DNA from: Thalassospira sp. MCCC 1A01428
Lineage (GTDB): Bacteria; Pseudomonadota; Alphaproteobacteria; Rhodospirillales; Thalassospiraceae
Reading direction: 5' to 3'
NCBI RefSeq assembly: GCF_002115825.1
Contig: NZ_JFJZ01000001.1
Span: 62,001-126,000, forward strand
DNA: 64,000 bases
The notes beneath the pieces are model-generated. The model had not been told where the DNA came from. It was given only the letters and a program-made list of their open reading frames with translations, and searched no databases. Both the position numbers and the translations under genes were made by a program. Below, piece by piece: positions 45,431-55,700 of the stretch (positions within the stretch are counted from its first letter, which is position 1; each line of letters opens with the position of its first letter).

Positions 45431-45668
45431 TTCATCCTCCTGACTGACCTGATCTTTCGGTCAGTTTTTGTCCCCCATCTGGATGTGTATCCTATACTCA
45501 TCCCCGTACTTAACTTGTATCGCATACTGGCGATACGGCGAAGCACAAGATTGATTTTAGACATATAATTTGATCATACGAACAAAAAAAATGCCAAGTG
45601 CGATTTTAAATAGTTGAAATCGGCCGGATTTTCACAATTGATTTTCGCAAATAAATTTCGTGGCGGCT

Positions 45669-46112
45669 TTAACGGGGAACGGCCATTCGGGCCAGTTCAT
45701 CGCACCGTTCATTTTCCGGGTGGCCAGCATGCCCCTTGACCCAGTGCCATTCAACCGTGTGCGGGCGGGCCGCTTCAAGCAGGCGCTGCCACAACTCCAC
45801 ATTTTTAACCGGTTTTTTATCGGCCGTTTTCCAGCCGCGTTTTTGCCAGCCAAAGACCCATTTGGTAATGCCATCGCGCACATAGGAACTGTCGGTATAA
45901 ATATCGACGATACACGGGCGTTTGATGGCTTCCAGCGCCGAAATGGCCGCCATCATTTCCATGCGGTTATTGGTGGTGGCCGGGTCGCCACCTGAAAGTT
46001 CCTTTTCCACGCCGCGAAACCGCAAAATCGCCCCCCAGCCACCGGGACCGGGGTTACCGCTGCAGGCACCATCGGTGAAAATGGTGACGGTATCTTTTTC
46101 GTCTTTCGTCAT
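45669..46112 (-). CDS. rnhA: Ribonuclease HI
   Basis: A 147-residue RNase [19 protein letters not shown] with the first catalytic Asp, [14 protein letters not shown] with the Glu, YTDSSYV with the second Asp and NERCDELAR with the last Asp. It removes RNA from RNA-DNA hybrids. I prefer the ATG at 46112 over an in-frame ATG at 46136 that would overlap thrB by 20 bases; GGGAG lies 12 bases before it. It is the last gene of ispH-thrB-rnhA, a conserved alphaproteobacterial order. Confidence 0.94.
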   Translation of the reverse strand: MTKDEKDTVTIFTDGACSGNPGPGGWGAILRFRGVEKELSGGDPATTNNRMEMMAAISALEAIKRPCIVDIYTDSSYVRDGITKWVFGWQKRGWKTADKKPVKNVELWQRLLEAARPHTVEWHWVKGHAGHPENERCDELARMAVPR

Positions 46113-46116
46113 GGTT

Positions 46117-47094
46117 TTATCGGTCTCCCAGGCCATAATCGCTGGCCGAGACCACCTTTTGATGAAAGCGCAGCTTGTTTATATATTCGCGGGGGTTTTT
46201 CGGGGTCACAAGTGCCCCGGCCGGTGTGTTGATCCAGTCATATAACCGGGTAAGCAAAAACCGTAATGCCGATCCGCGCGCCAGAACCGGCAGGGCGGCA
46301 ATTTCGGCGTCGGAAAGCGGGCGGGTACGGTTGTAACTTGCCAACAGGTTTTGCGCCTTGGTGACATTAAAGCTGTTGTCGGGTTCAAAACACCAGGCAT
46401 TCAGGCAAATTGCCACGTCATAAGCCAGCACATCGTTGCAGGCGAAGTAAAAATCAATCAGTCCCGATACCTCGCCCTGACCGGAAAAGAAAAACACGTT
46501 ATCGGTAAACAGGTCGGCATGAATAACCCCGGCCGGCAGTTTGGCAGGCCAGTTGGCTTCAAGATAGTCGAGTTCCTTGCTGATCAGCTCGGAAAGGCCC
46601 GGCATTACGTCGTCGGCACCATCAGCACCACAACTGCCAAATAGCGGGCGCCACGCCTTTACCGACAGGGCATTGGGGCGGTAATTGTCAAAATCCTGCC
46701 CGGCAAGGTGCAGTTTTGCCAGCGCATCGCCCAGCCCGGCACAGTGATGGGGCAACACCCGGCGTGCCGACATACCGTTTAAAAACGATGTAATGGCAGC
46801 AGGTCTGCCACACAGGCGGCGCAGGGCAACCCCGTCCGTGCCATGGATCGGGGTAGGGCAATTCAACCCCTTGGACGATAAATGGTCCATCAGCCCCAGA
46901 AAAAACGGCAGATCATCGGGGTTAACCCGTTTTTCATACAGGGTTAAAATAAACGGGGCCTGATCGGTATGAAGCAGGAAATTGGTGTTTTCAACGCCCT
47001 CGGCAATGCCTTTGAACGAAACGACTTTGCCGATGTCATATTCGGCCACAAAACGGGCGATATCTTCATCGGACACATCGGTATAGACGGCCAT
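46117..47094 (-). CDS. thrB: Homoserine kinase, ThrB (APH-like family)
   Basis: A 325-residue kinase of the choline-kinase/APH-like homoserine kinase family found in alphaproteobacteria, unrelated to the GHMP-type ThrB. Motifs are [37 protein letters not shown] and the catalytic [14 protein letters not shown] with [18 protein letters not shown]. It phosphorylates homoserine for threonine synthesis. It lies 14 bases after ispH and four bases before rnhA's chosen start. Confidence 0.94.
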   Translation of the reverse strand: MAVYTDVSDEDIARFVAEYDIGKVVSFKGIAEGVENTNFLLHTDQAPFILTLYEKRVNPDDLPFFLGLMDHLSSKGLNCPTPIHGTDGVALRRLCGRPAAITSFLNGMSARRVLPHHCAGLGDALAKLHLAGQDFDNYRPNALSVKAWRPLFGSCGADGADDVMPGLSELISKELDYLEANWPAKLPAGVIHADLFTDNVFFFSGQGEVSGLIDFYFACNDVLAYDVAICLNAWCFEPDNSFNVTKAQNLLASYNRTRPLSDAEIAALPVLARGSALRFLLTRLYDWINTPAGALVTPKNPREYINKLRFHQKVVSASDYGLGDR

Positions 47095-47108
47095 TGGCAG
47101 GCGTTTCC

Positions 47109-48056
47109 TTAGCTTGCGAGTTCGCGGGGAAGTTTGAAGGTGACGTTTTCGTCGGTCAGGGTGATGGTTTCAACACTGACTTCATAACGTTCGCGGCAGG
47201 CATCAATCACTTCCTCGACCAGCACTTCCGGGGCGGATGCGCCGGCGGTAATGCCCAGGGTTTTGATATTTTCCAGTTTGTCCCAATCAATATCGTGCGC
47301 CCGTTCAACCAGAACCGATACGGCACAGCCTTCGCGCCGGGCAACTTCTACCAGCCGGTTGGAGTTCGACGAATTGGGTGCCCCCAGTACCAAAATCGCA
47401 TCTGCGCGTTCGGCAATCATTTTTACCGCGTGCTGACGGTTGGTGGTGGCGTAACAGATATCTTCTTTTTTCGGCACCGAAATGGTCGGGAAACGGTCCT
47501 GCAAAATGGCGATCATTTTTGCTGTGTCATCCAGCGACAGGGTGGTCTGGGTGACAAAGGCAATGTTTTCCGGGTCGGCAACATGCACATTTCGGGCATC
47601 GTTTTCGGTTTCAATCAGGGTCATGCTGCCTTCGGGCAGTTGGCCCATGGTGCCTACCACCTCGGGGTGCCCGGCATGGCCGATCAGCAAAATATGCTTG
47701 CCTTCGGCAAAGTGGCGTTCGGCCTCGCGGTGAACCTTGGAAACCAGCGGGCAGGTGGCATCGAGGTAATGAAGGGCACGTTGATCGGCATTTTCCGGCA
47801 CCGATTTGGGCACGCCATGGGCCGAAAAAATGACCGGCACACCATCGGGCACGGCATCAAGTTCATCAACAAATACTGCGCCCATATCGCGCAGGCGATC
47901 CACGACAAATCTGTTATGAACAATTTCGTGGCGCACATAAACCGGGGCACCGTATTTGACCAGCGCCTTTTCAACGATTTCAATGGCACGGTCCACCCCG
48001 GCGCAAAAACCGCGCGGGTTGGCCAGCAGAATGTGAAGGTTCGCTTTGTCGGGCAT
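47109..48056 (-). CDS. ispH: 4-hydroxy-3-methylbut-2-enyl diphosphate reductase
   Basis: A 315-residue iron-sulfur enzyme, last step of the MEP isoprenoid pathway. The three cluster Cys lie in [26 protein letters not shown] and [13 protein letters not shown]; the catalytic Glu is in EVVGTMGQ-type context further on. ATG 48056 follows GAGG at eight bases; a GTG two codons upstream is less likely. It heads ispH-thrB-rnhA. Confidence 0.95.
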   Translation of the reverse strand: MPDKANLHILLANPRGFCAGVDRAIEIVEKALVKYGAPVYVRHEIVHNRFVVDRLRDMGAVFVDELDAVPDGVPVIFSAHGVPKSVPENADQRALHYLDATCPLVSKVHREAERHFAEGKHILLIGHAGHPEVVGTMGQLPEGSMTLIETENDARNVHVADPENIAFVTQTTLSLDDTAKMIAILQDRFPTISVPKKEDICYATTNRQHAVKMIAERADAILVLGAPNSSNSNRLVEVARREGCAVSVLVERAHDIDWDKLENIKTLGITAGASAPEVLVEEVIDACRERYEVSVETITLTDENVTFKLPRELAS

Positions 48057-48062
48057 CGGCAC

Positions 48063-48373
48063 CGCCTCGAAAATGCAAGGATACCGGTTTGTGCCGGTAT
48101 CACGTTAACAGGTATTTCCGGTTACATAACGCGCCTGCGACAAAGGTGCAATGATGGCGCGTTGATATATTGCCGTCAAAGACGCGGTTTATGGTACCTG
48201 TTTGTGCTTTTTACACAGGCTTTGTCAGGTTTTTACCATCTGCCCGGGGCGGCGGGCCGGTGTGCATTGCATAATGTGCACTGCAACGGGTTGTGCCGGG
48301 CAGATCAACAGCATAGACTGCGCGCAACAACCGGTGCCGGGTCACTTCGGCGTGTCTGATCAATGAGGCTTTG
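48063..48373. other. Divergent intergenic region between ispH and a lipoprotein gene
   Basis: About 310 bases. It contains a perfect 8-bp hairpin, GATACCGG tttgtg CCGGTATC (48081-48102), in what should be the ispH leader, and no convincing gene. Promoters for both directions are expected but none reads clearly. Confidence 0.5.
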
Positions 48374-48925
48374 ATGACGATTGCATGCAATCTGCGGCGC
48401 GCAAGTGCGCTTGGTGTGGTTTTGATGGCTGCGGGCCTTGCTGCGTGCGGCACTGATCCGTTCGGGGAAACGCCTGTTCCGTCGTGCCCGCGCACCTTCC
48501 TGCCCACGGATACCGCCCAGCTGACCCAGTTCAAGGATAAAGGCCGCGATCTGACCGACGTGATTTTTGAGGCCGGGTTTGAAGGTTATAAGGGCGAATG
48601 CAGCTATGATCTGGAAGACAAGAAACTTGATATTCTGATCAGCCCGGAATTTTCCGCCCGGATGGGGCCTGCCGCATCGGATCGTTCGCAGCATTTACAA
48701 TATTTTGTTGCCCTTAAAAATCCGGGTGGGGAGTTTGTTCAGAAATCGGTTTTCGATGTTGATCTGACCTTCCCCAAAGATGCCAATCGTGTGCGTTACA
48801 CCGACGAACAGGTATCGCTGCATGTGCCGCTGGCCGATGTAAATTATGGTCCGGATTATGAAATTTACATGGGTTTTCAGCTGAGCCATGAACAGCTGGA
48901 TTATAATCGCCGCTTCGCCAGGTAA
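48374..48925 (+). CDS. Putative lipoprotein of unknown function
   Basis: A 183-residue protein with a basic N-terminus, hydrophobic segment and lipobox LAAC (about residue 25), so a lipid anchor is likely. The mature part is rich in acidic residues with a beta-strand look (LDILISPEFSARMG, DVDLTFPKDANRV, YEIYMGFQLS) and three Cys. GAGG lies shortly before the ATG at 48374. It stands between ispH and the glycine riboswitch. I do not recognise the family beyond the lipobox. Confidence 0.72.
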   Translation: MTIACNLRRASALGVVLMAAGLAACGTDPFGETPVPSCPRTFLPTDTAQLTQFKDKGRDLTDVIFEAGFEGYKGECSYDLEDKKLDILISPEFSARMGPAASDRSQHLQYFVALKNPGGEFVQKSVFDVDLTFPKDANRVRYTDEQVSLHVPLADVNYGPDYEIYMGFQLSHEQLDYNRRFAR

Positions 48926-49040
48926 CCGGCGGTTGAGGGCTGACAGCACGTGTGTGAATTGTGATGACCGGTGACGCATTTCTAATGTTTTGACTGGTGC
49001 AATCGTACTGTTATCCGTATAAGGGCCCATACCCAAGTGA

Positions 49041-49258
49041 TCCCCGTGGGAGAGTTCCGCGATCGTTTCACAGTGATACGCGGACGCCGAAGGAGCAACC
49101 ACCCCGGAAACTCTCAGGCATAATGGACCGCGGGGAGATGGGACTCTGGAAAGCAGGCGACATGGGTGTTTCATGTGCGCCTCGCCGAAGATGTAAGCCC
49201 GATCCGGTGCAAATCCTGCCCCGGAAAAGGTGATTCTTTCAGGCTCCAAGACAGAGGG
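49041..49258 (+). promoter_or_regulatory. Tandem glycine riboswitch upstream of gcvT
   Basis: Two glycine aptamers in series. The first (about 49041-49137) shows ggGAGAGttc, the core GCCGAAGGaGCAA and AACTCTCAGGCA. The second (about 49138-49258) shows gGACTCTgg, the related core GCCGAAGatGTAA and ttTCAGGCtccaAGACAGA. An outer pairing ccccg / cggggaga is visible between them. Such riboswitches turn on glycine cleavage genes when glycine is abundant. No gene competes for this stretch. Confidence 0.92.
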
Positions 49259-49314
49259 GGATGTGGTTGGCCAGTGGTCGGCTATGTTTCGCAATGACTG
49301 TCACGGAGAGCCTG

Positions 49315-50430
49315 ATGGCGGACCAACAAGCCGAAAATCTATATAAAACAGCCCTTTATGATTTGCATGTTGAACTGGGTGCCAAACTGGTGCCGTTCGC
49401 AGGCTATGCCATGCCGGTGCAATATCCGTTAGGGGTTAAGGGCGAACATCTTCATACCCGTGCCAAGGCCGGGTTGTTTGACGTATCGCATATGGGCCAG
49501 GTTCGTCTGGTGGGCGAAAACCGCGTTGCCGAACTGGAAAAACTGGTGCCGGGCGACATTGCCGTTTTGAAACCGGGCCGAACCCGTTATTCCGCCTTTA
49601 CCAATGATGACGGCACCATCCTTGACGACCTTATGATTACCAATGCGGGCGATAGCCTGTTTCTGGTTATCAATGCTGCCTGCAAGGATGACGACATTGT
49701 ACATATGCGCGCCAATCTTGATAACGGCGTGGAATTGCAGGAACTGAGCGACCGCGCCCTGATGGCCTTGCAGGGACCGGAAGCCGCCAACGTTCTGGCG
49801 CGTTTTGCCCCGGATGTTGCCAGCCTTAAATTCATGTCCTTTGTTGAAATCGATATTGCCGGTATTCCCTGTTTTGTCACCCGTTCGGGTTATACCGGCG
49901 AGGATGGCTTTGAAATTTCCGTGCCTGATACCGATGCCGAAAAGCTGGCCCGTCTGTTGCTGGCTGAAGACGAGGTCGAGGCCATTGGCCTTGGCGCACG
50001 CGATTCGCTGCGTCTGGAAGCCGGCCTGTGCCTGTATGGCAACGATATCGATACCACGACCACCCCGGTCGAAGGGGATTTGAACTGGATTATCAACAAG
50101 CGTCGCCGCGAAGAAGGTGGCTTTCTGGGCGCAGATATTATTCTCGACCAGCTTGCCAACGGGGCAGACCGTAAACGCGTCGGGATTAAACCCGAAGGCA
50201 AGGCACCCGCCCGTGAACATACGATGGTGCTTAACAAGGATGGATACGATATTGGCGAAATCACCAGTGGCGGCTTTGGCCCCACCGTCGATGCGCCGAT
50301 TGCCATGGGCTATGTCGCAATTGAATTTGCCGAGCCGGGCACCAAGGTGGACCTGATGGTTCGTGGCAAGGCCCGCCCGGCGGAAATTGTTGGGTTACCC
50401 TTTGCGCCGCATCGTTATTTCCGCGGCTGA
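49315..50430 (+). CDS. gcvT: Glycine cleavage system T protein (aminomethyltransferase)
   Basis: A 371-residue tetrahydrofolate-dependent enzyme that releases ammonia and transfers the methylene group from the lipoyl H protein. Motifs are LVPFAGYAMPVQYPLGVKGEH (split at the family signature), GLFDVSHMGQ, TRSGYTGEDGFEI and LEAGLCLYGNDID. The ATG at 49315 has GGAG upstream; two earlier in-frame starts would run into the riboswitch end. First gene of gcvT-gcvH-gcvPA-gcvPB. Confidence 0.95.
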   Translation: MADQQAENLYKTALYDLHVELGAKLVPFAGYAMPVQYPLGVKGEHLHTRAKAGLFDVSHMGQVRLVGENRVAELEKLVPGDIAVLKPGRTRYSAFTNDDGTILDDLMITNAGDSLFLVINAACKDDDIVHMRANLDNGVELQELSDRALMALQGPEAANVLARFAPDVASLKFMSFVEIDIAGIPCFVTRSGYTGEDGFEISVPDTDAEKLARLLLAEDEVEAIGLGARDSLRLEAGLCLYGNDIDTTTTPVEGDLNWIINKRRREEGGFLGADIILDQLANGADRKRVGIKPEGKAPAREHTMVLNKDGYDIGEITSGGFGPTVDAPIAMGYVAIEFAEPGTKVDLMVRGKARPAEIVGLPFAPHRYFRG

Positions 50431-50499
50431 TTGCGCCGTATCGCGTTTAAAACGCAGCAAAAATTAAGCAGACAACCTAATTTGCAGGGACAAATCAAA

Positions 50500-50877
50500 A
50501 TGGCTAAAAAATTCTCCAAAGAACATGAATGGCTTGAAATCGACGGCGATGTGGCAACTGTCGGCATTACCGACCATGCCCAGCAGGCCCTTGGCGATAT
50601 CGTTTATGTTGAACTGCCTGAAGTTGGCAAAAAGCTGGCCAAGGACGGCGATGCGGCTGTTGTTGAATCGGTCAAGGCCGCCAGCGACGTTTATGCCCCG
50701 GTTGACGGCGAAATTGTTGAAGCCAACGAAGAGCTGGATGCCAACCCGGCTTTGGTTAACGAATCGCCGGAAAATGACGGCTGGTTCTTTAAAATCAAGA
50801 TCACCGATGCCTCCCAGCTTGACGATCTGATGGACGAAGCCGGTTACAAGGCATTTGTCGAAGGTCTGGAGGACTGA
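50500..50877 (+). CDS. gcvH: Glycine cleavage system H protein
   Basis: A 125-residue lipoyl carrier. The lipoylated Lys lies in [13 protein letters not shown] (about residue 63), followed by [18 protein letters not shown]. It shuttles the aminomethyl group between P, T and L proteins. AGGGA precedes the ATG at 50500. Its TGA overlaps the gcvPA ATG by one base. Confidence 0.97.
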   Translation: MAKKFSKEHEWLEIDGDVATVGITDHAQQALGDIVYVELPEVGKKLAKDGDAAVVESVKAASDVYAPVDGEIVEANEELDANPALVNESPENDGWFFKIKITDASQLDDLMDEAGYKAFVEGLED

Positions 50878-52232
50878 TGCGCTATCTTCCGCTGACCCAG
50901 GCAGACCGGGCCTCGATGCTTGAAACCATCGGTGCCGGCTCGGTCGATGACCTGTATTGCGATGTACCAGAAGGTGCGTTGCTTAAAGAACCGGTTGATC
51001 TGCCGCACCATCTGGGTGAAATGCAGGTCGAACGCGATATGGCCAAACTGGCAGCAAAAAACATGGGTACGGCATCGGCCCCCAGTTTTCTGGGTGCCGG
51101 GGCCTATCGGCACCATGTTCCTGCCACGGTGGATTATATCATTCAGCGCGGCGAGTTCTTGACGGCCTATACCCCGTATCAGCCCGAAATCGCCCAGGGC
51201 ACCTTGCAGTACCTGTTTGAATTTCAAACCCAGGTCGCCTCCATCACCAATATGGATGTTGCCAATGCGTCGATGTGGGACGGGGCAACGTCCTGTGCCG
51301 AAGCGGTGCTGATGGCTTGCCGCGCCACCCGGCGTAAAAAGGCGGTTTTGTCGGGTGGTTTGCATCCGCATTACCGCGAAGTGACCGAAACCTATTGCCA
51401 ATATAGCGATACCCAGGTTGCCGGTCGCGATGGCCACCCGGAACATCAGGCAACTGCCGATGAACTTGACGATCTGATCGACGATCAGACCGCCTGTGTT
51501 GTGGTGCAGTACCCGGATGTTTTCGGGCGTCTTGATGACCACACCAAACTGGCCGAAGCCTGCCACGCCAAGGGTGCGCTTTTGGTCGTCGTGTTTACCG
51601 AGGCCGTTGCCTTTGGCGCGATCAAATCGCCGGGCAGTTTTGGGGCCGACATTGTTTGCGGCGAAGGCCAGTCGATTGGTAATGCACTGGGCTATGGCGG
51701 GCCATATGTGGGTTTGTTTGCCACCACCAGTAAACTTGTCCGCCAAATGCCGGGCCGCCTGTGCGGTGAAACCGTCGATCAGGATGGCAAGCGCGGTTTC
51801 GTGCTGACCCTTTCGACCCGCGAACAGCATATTCGCCGGGAAAAGGCGACCTCGAACATTTGTACCAATTCGGGCCTGTGTTCGCTGGCCTTTACGGTGC
51901 ATATGAGCTTGCTGGGTGAAGACGGCTATCGCAAGCTGGCTGCCATTAACCACGAACGCGCGGTTAAAACCGCCGACGCGCTTGAGGGTGTTGCTGGTGT
52001 TGAAGTTGTTAATGACAGCTTCTTTAACGAATTTACCGTCAAGCTGAGCAAACCGGCAGCTGAGGTGGTCGAAGCCCTTGTTGCCCGTGGCATCATGGGC
52101 GGGGTTCCGTTGTCGCGTCTGTATCCCAATCGCGATGATCTGGGCGCGTTCATGTTGGTCGCAGCGACCGAAACCAATACCGACGAAGACATCGCAGCCC
52201 TTGCGGCGGCCCTTAAGGAGGTGCTGGCATGA
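50877..52232 (+). CDS. gcvPA: Glycine dehydrogenase (decarboxylating) subunit 1
   Basis: A 451-residue N-terminal half of the P protein, as in organisms with split glycine decarboxylase. Typical stretches are [46 protein letters not shown] and a C-terminal [10 protein letters not shown]. It lacks the PLP lysine, which is in gcvPB. Start overlaps gcvH by one base and its end overlaps gcvPB by four (ATGA). Confidence 0.96.
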   Translation: MRYLPLTQADRASMLETIGAGSVDDLYCDVPEGALLKEPVDLPHHLGEMQVERDMAKLAAKNMGTASAPSFLGAGAYRHHVPATVDYIIQRGEFLTAYTPYQPEIAQGTLQYLFEFQTQVASITNMDVANASMWDGATSCAEAVLMACRATRRKKAVLSGGLHPHYREVTETYCQYSDTQVAGRDGHPEHQATADELDDLIDDQTACVVVQYPDVFGRLDDHTKLAEACHAKGALLVVVFTEAVAFGAIKSPGSFGADIVCGEGQSIGNALGYGGPYVGLFATTSKLVRQMPGRLCGETVDQDGKRGFVLTLSTREQHIRREKATSNICTNSGLCSLAFTVHMSLLGEDGYRKLAAINHERAVKTADALEGVAGVEVVNDSFFNEFTVKLSKPAAEVVEALVARGIMGGVPLSRLYPNRDDLGAFMLVAATETNTDEDIAALAAALKEVLA

Positions 52233-53731
52233 CGTTTCAGACCCATACCGGCAATCGTGGCCTTGTCCTTGAAGAAAAGCTGATTTTTGAACAGGGTGAA
52301 GCTGGACGTTCCGGGGTTGACCTGCCTGACCCGGCACCGGTTAAAAGCCGCCTTGGCGGCCTCGCCCGTGATGAAAACAGCGAAATCGGCCTTCCCGGCC
52401 TGTCCGAACCGCAAGTGGTGCGTCACTTTACCCGCCTGAGCCAGAAGAATTTCGGTATTGATTCCGGTTTCTTCCCGCTGGGGTCCTGCACCATGAAACA
52501 TAACCCGCGCCTGAACGAAAAGGTTGCCCGGTTGCCCGGCATTGCCGATTTGCACCCGATGCAGCCCGAAAGCACCGTTCAGGGGGCGTTAGAACTGATG
52601 GATCAGTGCGCGCACTGGTTGCTGGTTCTAACCGGGATGCCCGCTGTTGCCATGTCGCCCGCGTCGGGTGCGCAGGGCGAGTTGTGCGGCATGATGGCGA
52701 TTCGTGCCGCCCTGGATGCGCGCGGTGAAAACCGCCGTCGGGTGCTGGTGCCCGAATCGGCCCATGGCACCAACCCGGCAACGGCGGCTGCCTGTGGCTT
52801 TACGGTGGATTCGATCCCCGCCACTGCCGACGGACGGGTTGATCTGGCGGCATTTGAAGCCAAGCTGGGCGACGATGTGGCTGGCATCATGCTGACCAAC
52901 CCCAATACCTGCGGGTTGTTCGAACGTGATGTGCGCAAAATCGCCGATCTGGTCCATGCCGCAGGGGGGTATTTCTACTGCGATGGCGCGAACTTTAACG
53001 CCATTGTCGGTCGGGTGCGCCCGGCGGATCTGGGCGTTGATGCCATGCATATCAACCTGCACAAAACCTTTTCCACCCCGCATGGCGGCGGTGGTCCGGG
53101 TTCCGGGCCGGTTGTGTTTTCCGAGGCATTGGCACCGTTCGCACCGATCCCCTATGTGGTTAAAACCGAAAACGGCTTTCATCTGGTGGAAACCGCCGAT
53201 GAACAGGACGGCAAAAAACCGTTTGGCCGCCTGAAGGGTTTTCATGGCCAGATGGGGATGTTCGTGCGCGCATTGTCCTATATGAAAAGCCACGGGGCCG
53301 ACGGGTTGCGTCAGGCGTCGGGCGATGCGGTTTTGAATGCCAACTATTTGCTGGCACGCCTTAAAACCAAACTCAGCGTCGCTTATCCCGGCTATTGCAT
53401 GCACGAAGCCCTGTTTGATGATGATTTCCTCAAAGGCACCGGTGTTTCGACGCTGGATCTTGCCAAGGCGATCATTGATGAAGGCTTCCACCCGATGACC
53501 ATGTATTTCCCGCTGGTCGTTCACGGGGCGCTTTTGATCGAACCGACCGAGACCGAAACCAAAGAATCGATTGACCAGTTCTGCGATGCAGTTTTGTCGT
53601 TGGTTGCCAAGGCAGAGGCCGGAGATTCGGAATTCTTCAAAAATGCACCCTATTTAACCCCGCGTCGGCGACTGGATGAAACAGCCGCTGCACGTAAGCC
53701 AGTATTGCGCTGGAGCCCGGCAAACGCTTGA
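52229..53731 (+). CDS. gcvPB: Glycine dehydrogenase (decarboxylating) subunit 2
   Basis: A 500-residue PLP-carrying half of the P protein. The PLP Lys is in [20 protein letters not shown]; other marks are [22 protein letters not shown] and [14 protein letters not shown]. It decarboxylates glycine with gcvPA and loads the aminomethyl group onto GcvH. Overlaps gcvPA by four bases; a strong terminator follows after about 25 bases. Confidence 0.97.
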   Translation: MTFQTHTGNRGLVLEEKLIFEQGEAGRSGVDLPDPAPVKSRLGGLARDENSEIGLPGLSEPQVVRHFTRLSQKNFGIDSGFFPLGSCTMKHNPRLNEKVARLPGIADLHPMQPESTVQGALELMDQCAHWLLVLTGMPAVAMSPASGAQGELCGMMAIRAALDARGENRRRVLVPESAHGTNPATAAACGFTVDSIPATADGRVDLAAFEAKLGDDVAGIMLTNPNTCGLFERDVRKIADLVHAAGGYFYCDGANFNAIVGRVRPADLGVDAMHINLHKTFSTPHGGGGPGSGPVVFSEALAPFAPIPYVVKTENGFHLVETADEQDGKKPFGRLKGFHGQMGMFVRALSYMKSHGADGLRQASGDAVLNANYLLARLKTKLSVAYPGYCMHEALFDDDFLKGTGVSTLDLAKAIIDEGFHPMTMYFPLVVHGALLIEPTETETKESIDQFCDAVLSLVAKAEAGDSEFFKNAPYLTPRRRLDETAAARKPVLRWSPANA

Positions 53732-53758
53732 TCTGCAATGCTGCGCTGCGATTTTTTG

Positions 53759-53790
53759 CACCCCGGTCCTATGGCCGGGGTGTTCTTTTT
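53759..53790 (+). terminator. Rho-independent terminator of the gcv operon
   Basis: Perfect arms CACCCCGG and CCGGGGTG with an eight-base loop, followed by ttcttttt. Confidence 0.9.
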
Positions 53791-53947
53791 CAAGGGCTTG
53801 ATCTTGAAAGCCGTTGGACTCGTCGCAATCTGGCCCCTTATAATCTGAATGCATTTGCGATCGCCGCGCTGTTTTGGGAAAGCGGGGCTGGAAATGCGTG
53901 ATTGGGAGACCAGGGCATATAGCCCGTGGCGGAGGTAAGAGACTGTT

Positions 53948-54895
53948 ATGACGCGTCCCGTGCAGAAGATTTTTACAGCTGAACGACGTTTGCGAGAACG
54001 TCAGGGAGCTGTGGTCGAAGACTGGTCGGATTCCTTTTTTGATCCGACACTTGAAACCGGCATGGGGGCCGGTGAACTGCCGGCACCTTCGCCATCTGTT
54101 TCACCAGCACCATCTGCGGCCGCTGGTAGCGATAATCAGCTGATCCTGGATGAAATTCGCGCCATGCGGGCTGAAATGGCCCAGCTGCGCAATGCAATTG
54201 CCCAGGGCGCGTCTGTTGCTGCCACTGCCGCGGCTGATGATGCAGGCGGCGAAACTACGCCGCAATCTGTTGCGGCCAATGACGAACCGCTAGATATCTT
54301 GCCCGAGCCGGTTTCAAGCCGCCCGTCGCATTCCAATCGGCCAGGGGCCAGCGAACCTGACCGCGACGACCTGGAACTGATCCGTGGCCAGATTCAGGAA
54401 ATGAACGAACATATTCACAGGGCGAAAATCCAGATTGCCGCCCTGCGCCACCCCAAAGCCCCGGATGACCGGCTGGTAACAGCGGCCAGCGAACTTGATG
54501 CTATCGTCAAGGATACCGAGATGGCGACCCACACCATTCTCGAATCGGCCGAACAGATCGACGATCTGGCGATGACATTAAAAAATTCTGCCACCAGCGA
54601 TTTTGTCGCCGATCATGTGGAACAGATTGCCTTTATCGTTACCAAGATTTTTGAATCCTGTAATTTTCAGGATATTACCGGCCAGCGCATCAACAAGGTG
54701 GTTAACACCCTGGAATTTGTTGAAAAACGCGTTCACAACATGATTCTGATCTGGGGCGAGGATGCCTTTGCCGACCTGCCAATGTCCGAAGAGGAAGAAG
54801 ACGAGGTCAAACACGAAGATGCCGATCTTTTGAATGGTCCGCAAATGGAAGGCGAGGGGATTAGTCAGGACGATATTGATAAATTGTTCGATTGA
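53948..54895 (+). CDS. cheZ: Chemotaxis protein phosphatase CheZ
   Basis: A 315-residue protein with a long variable, Ala/Pro/Ser-rich N-terminal half and a conserved helical C-terminal half. The active-site stretch CNFQDITGQRINKVV (residues 238-252) contains Asp242 and Gln246, equivalent to the CheY-P hydrolysing residues. The extreme C-terminus, GISQDDIDKLFD, resembles the CheY-binding tail motif. It is the only che gene visible here, so it lies apart from the main chemotaxis operon. A TATAAT-like box occurs at about 53839-53844 in the upstream gap. Confidence 0.88.
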   Translation: MTRPVQKIFTAERRLRERQGAVVEDWSDSFFDPTLETGMGAGELPAPSPSVSPAPSAAAGSDNQLILDEIRAMRAEMAQLRNAIAQGASVAATAAADDAGGETTPQSVAANDEPLDILPEPVSSRPSHSNRPGASEPDRDDLELIRGQIQEMNEHIHRAKIQIAALRHPKAPDDRLVTAASELDAIVKDTEMATHTILESAEQIDDLAMTLKNSATSDFVADHVEQIAFIVTKIFESCNFQDITGQRINKVVNTLEFVEKRVHNMILIWGEDAFADLPMSEEEEDEVKHEDADLLNGPQMEGEGISQDDIDKLFD

Positions 54896-54938
54896 ACCTT
54901 TAATTTTCGCGCGTGAATACCAACATCCCGAAAAGGCA

Positions 54939-55071
54939 TACCCTTCGTAAGGGTAGATATATAATGCAATCGCATTGTAAAACTGTCTTTATGGGTATTC
55001 ACCGCCGGACCGGCGGTTTACCGTGCCGAAGGATTTGAAGCGAGCATCCGGGAGGGCGTTTCCCGTCCCGG
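54939..55071 (+). promoter_or_regulatory. Structured leader upstream of the 136-residue protein gene
   Basis: Three hairpins and a TATAAT box stand in the 197 bases between cheZ and the next gene: TACCCTT cgt AAGGGTA (54939-54955), TATAAT (54960-54965), ACCGCCG gac CGGCGGT (55001-55017) and CCGGGA / TCCCGG (55048-55071), the last ending just before the ribosome site. No known riboswitch consensus was recognised. Confidence 0.5.
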
Positions 55072-55092
55072 AGGTTCTGGAGGACTGGAAAT

Positions 55093-55503
55093 ATGGCATT
55101 TTGGTCAACAACCAAAACAAATGCAACACAGGCCAAAGCGCAGGACATCAAATGGCGCGCAGGGCCGCGCGGCGATTATTTTCGCCTGTATATGATTGAC
55201 GACATTAGCGAATTGAAAGTCGATGGTGTTGGCGGCGTTTATCTGGTGTGGCATGGCGGCGTTAAGCCGGGCTGGCTTTTAGCCGGTAATGCCGGGGATC
55301 TTGGTTTTGTTTTTCGGGAATTGCGCGAAGACCGCGACATTCGCGAATATGACGGGCGCGGCGGTGTTTATATCAGCTGGTCGCCGATCAAGGATGAATA
55401 TCGCGACGGGGTCGTTCATTTTCTCGCACGTAGCATCAAACCGGTATTTGAATGCGAATTCGACAGCCGTCAGGATGCGATCCCGGTAATGTTACCGCGA
55501 TAA
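55093..55503 (+). CDS. Conserved-looking 136-residue protein of unknown function
   Basis: A soluble protein of 136 residues with alternating beta-like strands: GVGGVYLVWHGGVKPGWLL, GDLGFVFRELR and a second related strand set, GRGGVYISWSPIKDEYRDGV. The two GGVY[LI][VS]W stretches suggest an internal duplication of a beta-hairpin unit. No signal peptide or Cys pair except one Cys near the end. GGAGG precedes the ATG. It is expressed behind a structured leader and closed by a strong terminator, so probably monocistronic. I do not recognise the family. Confidence 0.72.
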   Translation: MAFWSTTKTNATQAKAQDIKWRAGPRGDYFRLYMIDDISELKVDGVGGVYLVWHGGVKPGWLLAGNAGDLGFVFRELREDRDIREYDGRGGVYISWSPIKDEYRDGVVHFLARSIKPVFECEFDSRQDAIPVMLPR

Positions 55504-55604
55504 ACACCCCATCCGGGATATTAAAATTGATCATCCGGTTTGCAGGCGAATGTGCCGACGGTCACGTGGCATGGGCAAATGGCACCATGTGCCGGGTAAT
55601 TACA

Positions 55605-55647
55605 AAACAGGCCGAACCCCGTTTATGCGGTTCGGCCTGTTTTTGTT
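55605..55647 (+). terminator. Rho-independent terminator after the 136-residue protein gene
   Basis: Perfect 14-base arms aaacaggccgaacc and ggttcggcctgttt, a ten-base loop, then ttgttt. The A-rich left flank may also let it stop transcripts from the minus-strand peroxiredoxin gene. Confidence 0.9.
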
Positions 55648-55700
55648 TATGACACGGACAAACATTTCAGATCGATCATGCTGCCCGTTAGGACGGGGGG

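Noticed and set aside
47094-48359. Long open frame on the plus strand opposite ispH
   Set aside because: Antisense to a gene with all iron-sulfur cysteines; composition rich in Gly, His and Phe as in other shadow frames.
50844-52337. Long open frame on the minus strand opposite gcvPA
   Set aside because: Antisense to an unambiguous glycine cleavage gene with four-base overlap to its neighbour.
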